NCBI RefSeq assembly: GCF_900496995.4
Contig: NC_044009.1
Location: forward strand, 43,051,505 to 43,115,504
Source: Aquila chrysaetos chrysaetos
Lineage: Eukaryota; Chordata; Aves; Accipitriformes; Accipitridae
Reading direction: 5' to 3'
Length of the DNA: 64,000 nucleotides
Part shown: positions 39,401 to 50,502 of the stretch, piece by piece
Layout of the letters: each line of letters begins with the position of its first letter
Numbering within the stretch: position 1 is the first letter of the stretch
Program-made: the position numbers and the translations under genes
Notes under the pieces: generated by a model
The model's database searches: none
What the model was told of the DNA's origin: nothing
Seen by the model: only the letters and a program-made list of their open reading frames with translations

Positions 39401-42400
39401 GGCTAGATTAAGAATGGATGGGTTTTGAAAGAGATAAAGAAAAGTTAACAGACTAGGTATAACTCCTTGTCTAATTTAATGCTAATTATGCAGATTATCT
39501 ACTGTGTTGCAGATAGATAAGCACAAGTGCATCAATTCCAAATAAAATCAAGTACAATGAAAACCAAACACAAATGAACCAAAAAACCCCCTCATTCTTA
39601 TTAATTCTTACCCTGTGTCTTCCATCAATGCTAAAGTGATCCTGGAAAAGACTCGATTCTGTGTATGGGATCCAGTCATTGCTTCATTCTGAAAGGTACC
39701 AGTTACTACTAGCAAGCCACTGAAAATCATTATTGTAAGAAAATTCTTCCTATGAAAAAACATTTTATTTCCTGTCCCTTCTTACTATTGACAATCAAAT
39801 CCCAACCTCTTTCATAAAAGGTATCAAAAGTGCAACTGCCTTCCCCACTCCATCCTACAAAGCTTCAGAATTCCACAAGTCAGAAACCTCATTCCAAATT
39901 CCAGCTAAACCTTTTTCATGACCAACGTGTACTCGTTTTTCTTTAGGCAAAATAAAACTCTTCCTTCTTCTAGCGTATTTATCAGTAACAATCACACCAC
40001 GTCTTCTGTCTCCCTTTGGTAAGATGAAAGCCAAGCTCATTTAATTTTCTTGTGCAAGACTGATTTTTAGTTTTCCTAGAATTTCTAGTAGTCCTTTTCA
40101 GGAGCAAGGTGCACAGGACACATGACTAAAGGAACACAGCACTCCGAAGAAAGATTTATTAGGGTGGCAGTGGAATTTTCCATCTTGTTTAAAAATAAGC
40201 AAGTTCACACCAGAAGAGCAACTCCAGTCACCCTGGAGTTTCCTAATCATCTTATAAATGGCAATTGTAACACCCATGTCTTTTTCCCCACTCAGTCATT
40301 TCCAGCTGATAAACTTCAGGCTTACAGCAAAAGTCACTCACCCTTAATTACACAACTCTGAGATTTCTATTACTGAAATTCATCTCATTTCTATTATTTC
40401 TTCAAAACATGTAGTTTTCCAGCCTTCCCTCTCCACTAGCGTGGTTAGGAGGAGTTACCACCAGCAGACTTAGTAGCGCCAAATTTGCTCTCTACAGTAC
40501 TTAATGAGAGTTGGATCAAAACCAAACTATACAAGTTACTTTCCAGATACAAGCTTTCTCTGGAAAGGTGGAAAGGACACCAGTAATAATCTCCTTTTTG
40601 TTAATCCTATTCAGTCCTTAGAATTATCCTCATTCTAATGGCAGTCTTTCCAGTTGGCTTTAAACTACTGTTCCACACCAAAGGTTACTGAAAAGCAGGA
40701 AAAGCTAAAAATTTTGGTCTCAAGAAATACGCATTTTTCAAGATTACTTCCACAAACAGGTCTGTCCTGAAGCATTTCCGTTCTTGCTTACCTCACTGCA
40801 TACAACAATAACTAGAAAACGTATCTCTGCCAAAAATATCACCAAACACAAAGCTATAAATAAAAATAGGCTTAAATGCCAGGAGGGAAATAAGTGTTTC
40901 CTTGATCAGATGAGGTTCTGGAATAGAGATGGCAAAAGCTAACCCCAGGGCACATGAATAAAGGTGAAGTCAAGATAATTAACTGACAGAATGATTAAAT
41001 ATTTGATGTATAAGAGGCAGATGGTAACAAAGCTGAATTGACTCAAAGGAATACCCCCTTTCCCCTAAAAAGGCAGCATAACTTCTCAAAAGGAGAAAAG
41101 CCTGACAAAAGTAAGAGAAATTTAGTTTTTTTAGTAATCAGCTTATCTCAAACTCATACTCTGAGACTTAGCAATAAGGTAAAGAGATTTATCTAGAAAT
41201 TGGACATTTAAGCATTTGTAGTTTAGTACTGTTTGTGATATATTTCAGTGAGGTTTGATACACGTGCATTTTCAAGGCTCCAGTAGGTACCACCATAAAC
41301 CTAAAAATAAAGGCGGGGGAGCAGACATTCCCACATGCCCCTCCATTCCTAATATCAGCACTAACCTCCAACAATCTCTTCTCCCAGTGATTGAGCTCAG
41401 TACCCATGCCACCTTGATTTTCAAGCTCCATTCCCTCTAGAATTGGACAATTAAAATGTTTTCGAGCTTCTTCCTAGAAAGAAAACATTTCAACAAAACT
41501 CTCAAAATATTGAGACAGATACCCATATGCAGTCCTAATGTTCTAGAATTATCTTTTAAAATTATTTCAGCATTTCTTCTTCTACCGTCTTGTTTTCCTC
41601 CAAATGTAAAACACTTCTACTAGGAGGCTGACTAAGACAGCAAGTACCCTGACACCAAGCCTAACAATCTGTCTACTTATCTCCTGGAAATAAATGACGT
41701 AAGTTTACAAGAATAAAAAAGCAACAGAATTAGCTGAGAATAGCATGTACACACTAAAGACCATATAAAAAACAAAACAAAACAAAACACCCCACACAAT
41801 GCAGGAGCACTACAACCCTGCCTCTGTCAAACATTTCAGAGAAAAAACACTTTTTTTATTAGGAAGCTGTATGTGTCAACTAGTTTTGCATGGGGAAGTA
41901 TTTTCTGCAAAATATTTCAAAATCTTAAGAGGCATCACAGCAATGCTGTGGTCTCATGGCCAGGAGCCCAGCCTTTCCCAATGTGGCACACTACCCAGGA
42001 GCACCTTTAATGCTCTGAACAGTTTGACCAGCATGGCCAATTTTCAAAACAGGGATAATTAAGCCAAGTTTGCTTTATATACTGTGTTAGATTTAAAACA
42101 AACAAAAATATTATTTGTGGCCAAATATGATTAACACTGTACCTCATTTCCAATATCAATTTATTACACTTAAGCATATGTTCTGTTGGGGGCAGCGGGG
42201 AGAGTCAGAGGCGTGGGAAGCAAGAAAGATTTCCAAGAATACTTGGGGAATTTCTTTTTAAACATGACAAAGTGTTAACTGCATTATTTTGTAATCAATA
42301 AAATTAGAAAAAGATTAAAACAGTGCTTTTAAAGAGAAAAGTAGAAAATAGGATGAGCTTATAAATGAGAAAAGCAGTGACAATGCTATCTGTTAAGGCA

Positions 42401-45400
42401 ACAGGAATACTAGGTGTCTAAGTCTGCAGGAGAATATCTGAAGAGTAGGATTAAGGAATCTGTTCAACATCAGTTTTGCTTACCCTTTTATAGTTTACTT
42501 CCCAGTCCCTTCATTGTCTCTTACTATGTCAATTTATTTATTTCATACTGTCTGTCAACCATTTTCCACTTTATTTCAGATACACCCTCTCAGCCCATTA
42601 TACAGTCTCAGTCATGTAGATTTTGGGCCATACTTTCAGGAAAAGGGTATTAAATGTTAGGTTATTACTTCTTAAAGAATAATAAACATTTATGACTGGA
42701 GAATGTGATGGTAACCTTGGCATAAAAAGTTCAAAAGTTTAAGTTAATCCGCACTTACAACTACACGAGGTGTTATCAGAAGATGAACAGCATGGCGCAG
42801 CATTTTGCCACCACGTACGTCCCATAACCTCACTGCTTTATGAACGACTTTATTGCTCCACTGATACAAACCTAGACTGCAAGTAGAATGTTTTGGTTAC
42901 AAATCTCTCCCACAAATACACACTACTGCGCAAAGATTTATTTCTGTAAGAAACAGAATCATGAATAACCTCTATACTTCCTCATGCTTTCTTTAGTTTA
43001 AACTTATTATGCAACATTTCTCCTTTGTAAGATACGTGCTTATTATATACGTAACTCTGATTTAATAAGCCAAAGTAAGATTATTAAAAAGAGGTCTGTA
43101 GACTCAAGACATATTTTCTACACTAACCGAAAGTGTAAGAAATTAAATAAAAATCCTCAGAATTGCTATTATAAAAAGGAAGGTGAACAAAACCAAAAGC
43201 TCTCTACCCTTCCACCTCCAAAAAACCCCTAGAAGAACATTTCTACAGTATCAACTAAACAAAGAAAAAAAAATGCAAACTGTTCATTCAAAAACAAGTC
43301 AGAAAAGTCACACAGCAGACTACACACATTGTCAGTTCTGGATAACTATAAACCTTGAATGATATACATCTTAAAAATGAACTGCACTGACATTAGGCAG
43401 ACTACAGAAAATACAAGTCTTAATTTAGTAAGTGTTCAGTAAGCATAGAAATTTAAGCACGGGTAATTTTAACGCTTAACTTCAAGCCTCCTGATAAATG
43501 AAATGCTGCCTTAGTTTGTAATATATGTGGATAATAAAAGTGCTTAATGCCAACGTAAAGAAAGACTAAAAAAACACCACACACCAATGTTGGAACATAA
43601 TAAAAGCAAAGCATTCTAATAATGGAATCAAGCTGGATTTTCAACAGGCAAGAACACATCCTAAAAAGGCAACGTGAAAACATCCTTCAATGGGAGTACT
43701 GAGAGGTCCAAAAAACTAAAATACCTTTCATTAAAAGGAGGGAGTCCATCTGCATATCTTGTTGTCAAAGGTTTTCCATCATCGTCACGATAAAACGCAA
43801 ACAGTCCAGCAGAGAAACCCTTCAAGTTAAAAACCAAGCACACAGAAACCCTTGGTAAGACCTTCACATACAAAGTCAAATGCCATGAGTTATCACACCC
43901 ACCACAGGTACACTGGAAGTACCACACTTAAAGGTGATTAACACACTAACTGAAGGAGGCAAAGAAAGAGCTTTCCTCCACCAAACATCCTTCTCTTGCA
44001 ACAAGCTGGAGGTATGTGAGGAAGCAGGCACAAACTTCAGGGAAACACATTTTTTAACATCAACCCTCACCAGTGCATGGATGATCTCATGTTTCACTGT
44101 AGACAACATGCCAATGAATTCCTGAGCTTGCGTTGAAATCATATTTGGACACAAGTTAGCATACCCTGCTATTGGCCTGGAAGACAGTTTTAAAATTAAA
44201 TTGTTTTCAGTAAAATACTAGCAAATTCAAACCATATTCACTTGACGAGGCAGAAGATTTAAAAGAAAATGGAGACTAATGTAAAAATAAGTCTTTCCAA
44301 ACAACAAAAATAAGTCCTTCCCCCAATCATTTATAACTAGTCTGTTAACAATACAATGACTAGTTTACTGTTGAAATGGGGAGGAATGGGATGGGATCAA
44401 TCTCTGTATTCAGTATTCTGCACAGGTGTTAGTGACAACAGTGTAACAGATCTGAATTTAGGTAAGACACTATAGAGGTACAAAGCGTCTGTTACAACGA
44501 CTGCAACCAAACTAGAAACAAGAGCCACATGAATAGAGTCCATTTGCATTCTCCTTTAAATTTGTGAAAGTATGACATTCACTTCAACAGAAACCAGATC
44601 TTGAGATAAAGTTTAGGCAGTAACCATGGAGGATTAGCTTTGACTTAAATGCCTCAGCTTTGCAAGTTATGCACTATTTGACGGTTTTGTGGTTTTACGT
44701 AAATACAGTGCTTGTCTATTTCAATAATGACTTTTGCTTTGTTGTATTATGCAACAGGCAAAAAAAAAAACCTCCACATCTAAACAATTAAAAAAATCAA
44801 AAGTTTAATTTAAAAAAAGAGTTTGTAACAGAGGGAATACTTGCCTGTCCATTTCAGCTTCCAGTTGGCAGTAGGCTGCATATGCAATGATATTTTCATG
44901 GCCACACCTTTCAGTAGTGAGAGCACTAACGTAAAGTACAAAGTCAGCATCTCGAACCCCTTCTTGGTCAGGTAAGCCAGTGGGTCCACAGAGCCATTCA
45001 CTGCCATTGCACACCCTGCATTGCTTTGACAATGTTCAAACAGAACAATTAATATACTTTAGCTATGACCAAAATTTTGCATGAAAAAATTAAATTAGCT
45101 TGAAGCAAAAAATAAATCCCACTGTAAGACAGCAGAAGATGACAAGAGTCCCTGTGAAGACAGTAAACAAAACCAGAGCCAAGGAATAACTTTCAAATGA
45201 CTAGCTCTTTTGATTTATTAGACACCAGCAAGGTGGCAGCTTTTGGGAAAAAAAGAAATAAAAAACAAAAAACAACAAAACAAGTCTGCCAAGCTAGATA
45301 TCCCGAAATTAGCACCTACAAATTAAAAAAAAAAATTTGGCTCACAGAAATATTATACATAAGTAGCAATTGCATTTCACATGTAGTCTGGTACATTTTT

Positions 45401-47820
45401 AATACTGTAGTTGAAACTTCAAGCCAAGAGAAAGAAAGAGATCTGCTGATCACATACTGTAGTTGAATCAAAAATTCATGCAAGAAAACAAGTTAGAAGC
45501 ACTTCCTGCACCATGCTCCTGGTTCGGTGGATAACCTCTTCAAAAAAATCAAAACTTATTATTAATTCTGTGAAAATCTGACTCATTGAACAAGGTGAAT
45601 AATGAAGTGACTAGCAGCAATTTAACAAGCTTTGAATCTCATCCTCTCTGTACAGTTCATTACCACACAGACTCAGAGAACAGTAAACAGTCCAGTTTTA
45701 CCTGACTTTTGGTTCAACAGCATAAACTAAAGAAACTCCCACTAACCCCAGTTGTTCTATTCTGTCACTCAAACTTAGTGCTCTCCTGCAAACAGGTCAC
45801 TTACACACAGTTAGCGATATTAACTTTTTTATTAATTTCCACAAACAATAACATTTCAAAGGTTAAGCAGCACTTGGATGGCTTAGCTTACCTGGAGGTG
45901 TTTCTCAGGAACTATAACCGGCCCACATCTTGTATGGCCTGCGCAGGCTGCTCGGCAGTATCTGTAAGGGTCAGCTTTCCTCCTTAAGTATTGGTTTGTT
46001 GCACACTGCCTTCAATCAAATGTGAAAGACGGTCAGCACTGTTTTATTTTTAAAAAAAAACTGTAGAATAGTCTTACAGCACCCAGCAACACTGTAATAC
46101 AGGTATTTAACGTAACTTCCCTTCAGTGGTGAGAAATGTTATTTATTCTGCTCTGGAAGACACAACATTTCCAGTTGTTAATGAAGTATCCACAGGTACA
46201 AAGAGAGGTTAGGAACAGGTTCATAAATGGGGGTACATGTGAAAGGAAATAGGTGGCATGCATACCCTTTAAAATCTCTGACATAACAAATGTAGATGTT
46301 GATCATGGAAGGTTGGCAGACTTGTGTATTCTCCCTAAATAGCACCTGCTGCCACCACTGGGTCACTCATCTGATTCAGGAAGGCATTTCTTACACTCTC
46401 ATTCTATTCTTATTTTAAAGACTATACAACGCAATGTTAAGTATCAAACAAAGCAAGTGATTTTCAACAAACTTTCACATACCTGCTTAGTAATATAGTA
46501 CCCATGGATTTGCGCACTTGAAACGTCTTCTCCAAATAAGATATAGCTTGTGGAAAAAGTTTGTTCTGAATAGAACAAAAATAAAAAAGTCACCCAGTAG
46601 CAGTGCAGACATAACCCACCTTAAAAGCATTAACTGCCAAGTTACATGAAACTTGCTAGATGTTGCGGTATAGCAGAATAGCGGAAATCCAGACTTTCTA
46701 AGAAGTTCAATTGTTATCAAGATCTTTAGGAAATATTTTGTTTCGGTATTCCTGTGTTTTGTTATTGGAACGACAAAATGAGAAGGGAGCCAGTATTAAT
46801 TTAAACGTACAGCTTCAAAGAGGCTTTAAAAACTACATACATATTGCTCACTGAAACCTTTGCAGCTTGGGACATAGCGAACACCTGTCGAACGACATTC
46901 AACAGAACATTGAAAGTATATGGAATGGAGGCATAATCTGCATACAAGGCCCTGGTTTCCTGGACTAGAGGATATGGAATTGCTGGTATTCAAAGACTTT
47001 AATTAAATTGGCCTTAAACTTGACTTCATCCGTGTAATAAAACATGCCCAAACAAAAAGGGGAAGCAAGTATGACGTACCTTTATAAGGTGTCTTTTCTC
47101 AGGTAGCAAACTATATTTAAAAGAGCAAAACAAACCAAACAGGCTTTAGTTAATAGGATTTCGATTCTCAGACACGGAGAAAAAAAAAAGCTGCCACAAC
47201 GTTATACTCACTCCTCAACGCTTCTGTCGTATATAATCTTAATTCTTAGCTGTTGATCCACATTTCTCTTCAAGACGTGATTTTCCTTCAGAGGAACTTG
47301 ATAGACAACCTGGCAGGGAGAGGAACAAGCCGCTGGATTAGGCGGCTCACCTGGACAGCCGCACGGGCCGGCGCTGCCGGGCCCGTCACTCCTTCCCGCC
47401 TGCGAGAGCACCTTTCCGCCTGTTTCGAAGCAAAGCCCCTTCCCGCCCTTCTCCTCACACACAGCCGCCCGCCGCCCTTACCGACGCCACGGACCACACC
47501 CGGGGGGGGGGGGGGGGGGGGGCGCGGGGCCGGACCCCGCACGGCTCGGCCCGGAGCGGCCGTGAGAGGACGGACCCAACAACGGGAGCGGGAAACGGAG
47601 GACCGCTCGCCCCCCAAAACCCCCGGGGCCGCCCGAGGAACCCCCGCGTCGGCCCCACCTCCTCGCTGCCGGGCACGCGGTGCTGACAGGACGAGGAAGA
47701 GGCGGGAGAAAGGCCGGCGGTGCGGCCGCAGCCCAGCAGCAGCGCGGCGGTAAAAGCGGCGAGCAGCGGCCGGTAACGCCGGTAAGGCCAGAGGCGCCCG
47801 CCGCCCGGCTCGGCGGCCAT
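27264..47820 (-). CDS. LMLN: Leishmanolysin-like zinc metallopeptidase (LMLN, invadolysin, M8 family)
   Basis: This is a membrane-associated zinc endopeptidase linked in the family to cell migration and mitosis. Coding exons, in gene order: 47659-47820, 47212-47309, 47080-47110, 46483-46565, 45892-46009, 44845-45023, 44071-44176, 43725-43819, 42759-42876, 41366-41473, 39612-39688, 38874-38984, 37977-38109, 37221-37380, 36321-36451, 28852-29062, 27264-27358. They total 2016 bp, 671 residues, phase kept throughout. An N-terminal hydrophobic segment spans about residues 19-31. The zinc site is HEIIHALGFSAG, with His253, Glu254 and His257. The third ligand is His359 in ELNHWEKR, after the long insert typical of M8, followed by the Met-turn MTG (Met370). 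A Cys-rich C-terminal domain ends in a hydrophobic tail (about 648-671) that fits a GPI signal. The start lies in a good context (gaagATGG) inside the CpG island. Oddities are a GC donor after exon 6, a 31-bp exon 3 and a provirus in intron 15. Confidence 0.97.
27776..27824. repeat. Homopurine tract with ~30 A
   Basis: A run of about 30 adenines flanked by G-rich purines (aaaggggg...ggggagggc) in LMLN intron 16 (27359-28851). It may be the old tail of a retroposed sequence, but no body is recognisable. Confidence 0.85.
27952..27982. repeat. (AC)n-(GT)n self-complementary microsatellite
   Basis: An (AC)8 run passes directly into a GTGTGTGCGTGTGTG run, giving an alternating purine-pyrimidine inverted repeat in LMLN intron 16. 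Confidence 0.9.
29714..29718. repeat. Target-site duplication AGTGT, left copy
   Basis: AGTGT directly precedes the provirus. The matching copy lies at 36214-36218. A 5-bp duplication fits retroviral integration. Confidence 0.9.
29719..30331 (-). repeat. 3' LTR of the provirus
   Basis: A 613-bp LTR. On the + strand it opens TGTCGTGGTTT and ends aaccaggaga, where the other copy ends in GACA. On the - strand the U3 has a TATA motif inside a small palindrome (30048-30063, ccagtgtatatactgg). About 200 bp later comes an ATTAAA poly(A) signal (+ strand TTTAAT at 29848-29853). The region 29855-29945 is a low-complexity purine/AT tract. Confidence 0.93.
30332..30925 (-). other. Provirus 3' internal region, no env seen
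   Basis: This lies between integrase and the 3' LTR. It has a (TA)n(CA)n microsatellite at about 30424-30456 and no long minus-strand frame and no envelope-like features. The + strand frame at 30520-30882 is a shadow. Confidence 0.7.
30926..31925 (-). pseudogene. pol: Proviral RNase H C-terminus and integrase (pol, broken)
   Basis: Minus-strand frames at 31676-31925 carry the end of RNase H. The frame at 31398-31685 carries the zinc-binding CxxC part of the integrase N-terminus (HECETC) and the start of the catalytic core. The frame at 30926-31450 carries the rest of the core and the C-terminal domain. The pieces lie in different frames, so at least two frameshifts separate them. A 42-bp T-rich run (31044-31085) is inserted in the C-terminal part and reads as polylysine. 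Not functional. Confidence 0.9.
31044..31085. repeat. Poly(T) run in the provirus
   Basis: 42 bases of T with one G at 31065, inside the integrase C-terminal coding region. It lengthens a stretch that is not homopolymeric in the rest of the gene. Confidence 0.95.
31926..34000 (-). pseudogene. pol: Proviral protease end, reverse transcriptase and RNase H start (pol, broken)
   Basis: The minus-strand frame at 33506-33784 holds the protease C-terminus and the reverse-transcriptase fingers (begins around [14 protein letters not shown]). The frame at 32882-33187 has the palm active-site motif YIDDIIVWG. The frame at 32618-32875 continues into thumb/connection. The frame at 32279-32506 leads to RNase H. 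Between them (33188-33505) the fold can still be read in other frames, but stops and shifts interrupt it. Assignment rests on the YIDD motif and the order of segments. Confidence 0.9.
34001..34447 (-). other. Provirus gag-pol junction region
   Basis: No frame longer than about 60 codons survives on the - strand. By position this held the nucleocapsid and early protease. I cannot identify a zinc knuckle with confidence. Confidence 0.5.
34448..35411 (-). pseudogene. gag: Proviral gag (broken)
   Basis: Minus-strand frames at 35037-35411 (124 residues), 34614-34970 (118 residues) and 34448-34639 (63 residues) follow each other in element order between the hydrophobic frame and pol. Composition and position fit a retroviral Gag. 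Frameshifts and stops separate them. No myristoylation-type start is clear. Gag is assigned from position more than from motifs. Confidence 0.7.
35351..35980 (-). pseudogene. Hydrophobic reading frame upstream of proviral gag
   Basis: An unbroken 209-codon minus-strand frame lies between the primer-binding-like site and gag. It has two long hydrophobic stretches in the first 80 residues (about 1-38 and 44-80) and a third at about 135-155. Its 3' end overlaps the next gag frame by 61 bp in a different phase, so in the intact element it may have been the N-terminal part of Gag or a separate leader protein. I do not recognise the family. The membrane-spanning nature is an inference from composition. 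Confidence 0.65.
36064..36081 (-). other. Decayed tRNA primer-binding-like site
   Basis: The minus strand reads TGGCATCCAATGTGGGGC, resembling the TGGCGCCC-type primer-binding sites of many retroviruses with CpG-to-CpA/TpG changes. It lies 6 bp from the LTR remnant, as expected. The tRNA type is not certain. Confidence 0.6.
36088..36213 (-). repeat. Truncated 5' LTR of the provirus
   Basis: 126 bp align without gaps to 30206-30331 of the 3' LTR (about 9 mismatches by eye). The remaining roughly 487 bp of the LTR (rest of U3, R and U5) are missing, and the remnant joins directly to the primer-binding region. Confidence 0.9.
36214..36218. repeat. Target-site duplication AGTGT, right copy
   Basis: AGTGT directly follows the LTR terminus GGACA and matches 29714-29718. 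Confidence 0.9.
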
Positions 47821-48040
47821 CTTCCACTTCCCTTCCGCCGCGTCGCCATGGAGGCAGCGCCGTTGGTAGCGGCCCTCGCCAATAGGAGAGCGAGGAGCGC
47901 GGGAGAGGGTGGGGCGGAGGCGACGGGCGCTCTGATTGGGCGCGGCTCACGGAGGGGCGGGGCAGGGGGCGAGGAGGTGAGGTGAAGGTGAGGGAGGGCG
48001 CGCGGAGGCGCGCGCGGCGGTAAGCGCGCCCGCGCGCCGC
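47320..48040 (-). promoter_or_regulatory. LMLN: CpG-island promoter of LMLN
   Basis: A GC- and CpG-dense block spans exon 1, intron 1 and about 220 bp upstream of the ATG (47818-47820). It contains CCAAT-like motifs read on the - strand (+ strand attgg at 47935-47939; ccaat itself on + at 47879-47883) and no TATA box. It fits a housekeeping-type promoter. The exact start site is not determined. Confidence 0.75.
47502..47522. repeat. G21 homopolymer in LMLN intron 1
   Basis: An uninterrupted run of 21 G in the short first intron (47310-47658), inside the CpG island. Runs of this kind can form quadruplexes and are also prone to assembly length error. Confidence 0.9.
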
Positions 48041-48660
48041 AGCGCAACGAAGCGCCGTGCAGCGCAGCGCGGTGCAACGCAGTGCAGTGCAGTGCAGCGC
48101 AATGCAATGCAATGCAATGCAATGCAATGCAATGCAACGCAACGCAACGCAACGCAATGCAAGGCAACGCAACGCAACGCAACGCAATGCAAGGCAGTGC
48201 AGTGCAATGCAATGCGGTGCAGCATTCTGCAGGGCAGCAATGCAGCGTAACGCAACGCTTGCAGGGGCAACGCAGTGCTGTGCAGTTGAGCCTTCTGCAC
48301 AGCGGTGCAGGGCAAGACTGCGGTGCGCGCAGGGAGCGCAGTGCAGAGCGACGCAGTACTGCGTGGAGCAATGCAGTGCGTATGGGTCAATGCAGCGCTG
48401 TGCCAACAACGCAGTGGGTGCAGCGCGGCACAGCACTGTGCAGAGAAACGCAGTGCGTGCAGGGCAACGCAGCACTGTGCAGTGCGTGCAGTGCTGGGCA
48501 GCAGACTGCAGCGTGGTGGGGAGCAGCGCAGCGCTGTGCAGAGCAACGCAGGGTGATGCAGCGCCGCGTGGTGCGATGCAGCGCAGCGCAAGCCAGTCAG
48601 ATGCAGTGGGCGGTGCGGCGCAATCCATGTAAGTGCGGCGCAGCGTGGTGCAATCCAGTT
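48039..48660. repeat. Pentanucleotide tandem array (GCAAC/GCAAT/GCAGY)n
   Basis: About 600 bp built on a 5-bp unit GCARY. The core at 48095-48200 is nearly perfect GCAAT and GCAAC, and the outer part decays with changed spacing. The unit has no stop codon in several frames on both strands, which creates spurious long open frames with five-residue repeats. It lies directly upstream of the LMLN CpG island, in intergenic DNA. Confidence 0.95.
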
Positions 48661-49415
48661 AGGTCCCCGCAGTGCGATGGGGAGCTCTGCATCACATTGC
48701 TGCCCGAGGTTCAGCGCACCCCACAGGGCTCTGGTTGCCTTGCCGCTATTAAAGCCAGTTTTGGGTTGGGGTGCCAGATCCCCAGCTCGGCGAGGTCCCT
48801 CATTCTGTCCCCGAGACCGAGCTCCTTGTCCCTGGGAGTCCTGCACCTTGGTGAGTTTGCTCCAGGCTGCGAGCCTGAAATCCTACTGCCTAAGAAGCAA
48901 AGGTCCTTCTGCGGCCAGCCTGCTGCAGCCAGCCCATCCCACTGCTCGAGTCCAGGGCTGGGATTTCATTTTTTCACATGTAACATGGCCTTTTTGCAGC
49001 TTCTCAGTCCACAAACACTGTACAACACCGTATCCCCAAGTTTCTAGTATGGAAACTAGTAAAGAAACTTCTACCACCACCACCGGGGATAAAAATTGTC
49101 TGGGTTGTTGTAGTGCTCCGTCTTGCAGCTCAGAAAAGCACCCAAAAAAAGCATATAAGCAAGAAAAGCATCCTCACCTTTTCACAGGGAGCAAAATCTA
49201 GTAAAGCAGGAGTGGGTTAAACTCTGTTTTACTTTAAATGGGAATTCAAGCAGGACATTAATCTGAAGTGTTGCATGGGCATCTGCTGTGAAAAGCAGAA
49301 ATTTTTTGTATTGCCACCTGCCACCTAGAGCTACCGTAAGCACTTTTCCCCTTTGCAGGCACTGAGAACATTGCAGCAGGGTTTTAAAACATCCTGGCAG
49401 CTATTTGCACCACAT

Positions 49416-49481
49416 GTCTCCTTTGGACTAAGGCAGAGTAATTTCATCGGTCTCCTTTGGATTAAGGCAGAGTAATTTCAC
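49416..49481. repeat. 34-bp tandem duplication (two copies)
   Basis: The segment gtctcctttggactaaggca with its following agagtaatttca occurs at 49416 and again 34 bp later at 49450, with one clear C/T difference in the shared core. A recent local duplication. Confidence 0.9.
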
Positions 49482-49687
49482 CTGTATGCACATTCATTCT
49501 GTATGCACAGATCTGTCACTCAGACAACAGAAGAAAACAATTTCGTCTTCTAAGCCTTTTCAAGCTTCTCACTACTTGTAGCATCACTGTAACATAAAGA
49601 TATTCAAATGTAAAGCAACACTTCTACTTGAAGTGTGTTCCTTTGTATAAATGACTCAGTAATACAATGTAGCTGTTTGAAACCACT

Positions 49688-49693
49688 TTTATT
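49688..49693 (-). terminator. PARP14: Candidate PARP14 polyadenylation signal
   Basis: TTTATT on + (AATAAA on -) lies 1.4 kb after the PARP14 stop codon (51074-51076). If used, the solo LTR would lie inside the 3' UTR. Other non-canonical signals could be used earlier. Confidence 0.3.
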
Positions 49694-50502
49694 AAAACCA
49701 GCATATATGGCCTTTGGCAGTTTTAAGATTATCACTACAATTGAATATGCAGCTAGCAAAGACGTACAAATGCCATTATTTACTTGCTTTACAGAACTTC
49801 AAAAATTTTCAGATGTTTTAAGCATAGTAACTAACTTTCTCCAAATTGGTAATTCTACAGAAGTGTTAATGTTTTGGTACTGACCAGAAGAAATTAAAAG
49901 TCCCTCTTTACCATCTTGAAAATTGCAGAAGCAATGACTTTGGAAGTGGAAATTGGATGTACGTAATGCAGGGAACCACAGAGAATGCCCCTCAGAAACA
50001 GGTACAAATACAGAAATTTATACCTAGGGACTAACAAAGTATGCCACAACAGCATAAGGGGGGGGGTGAAAGAAGGAATGCAAAGTGTATGTTCGGCATC
50101 GGATTTTTTTCTTCAGGACTCTTTAGCACCAACAAGGGTGAGTGGATGCCTAAGAATGACTGAAAACTCTGCTGGTGAGCAAGGTTATTCCCCCAACATG
50201 GAGTATTTTAAATAAATCCTCACAGGCAGCCAGCACCTTGGTGCTTTATGGCGAATACTGGAAATGGGAAGGTGCATAGGTGCACTGAGCTACCCTACAC
50301 CTCTTACTTCAGGCTGCAGGTGAGGCAGAGCAGCTCCCGCTCCTACCAGTCCCCTGTGCCTTGCGTAGGAAGGGGTCAGGACTGTTGTCACAGTCCTTGC
50401 CTACACCTTTGCATAACTGAATTTGAAATGTGAGTATCGAAATAGCACGTTCTAAAATATTTGCTTATTCTGGCCTCATTGTATTGACAGTTTGAAGACA
50501 TG

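Larger units (their letters stand above)
48661..50497. other. Intergenic DNA / possible distal PARP14 3' UTR
   Basis: No exon is recognisable. A minus-strand poly(A) signal (+ strand TTTATT, 49688-49693) could end a long PARP14 3' UTR. Open frames are short. Confidence 0.5.

Noticed and set aside
46850-46960. Possible extra LMLN exon between exons 3 and 4
   Set aside because: Exons 3 and 4 already join in frame with family-like sequence, and nothing here resembles LMLN.
47288-49047. Very long open frames (446, 321, 299, 297 and 191 codons) on both strands
   Set aside because: They come from the stop-free pentanucleotide array and the GC-rich LMLN promoter. The translations are five-residue repeats, overlap each other on both strands, and pass through the real LMLN exon 1 in other frames.
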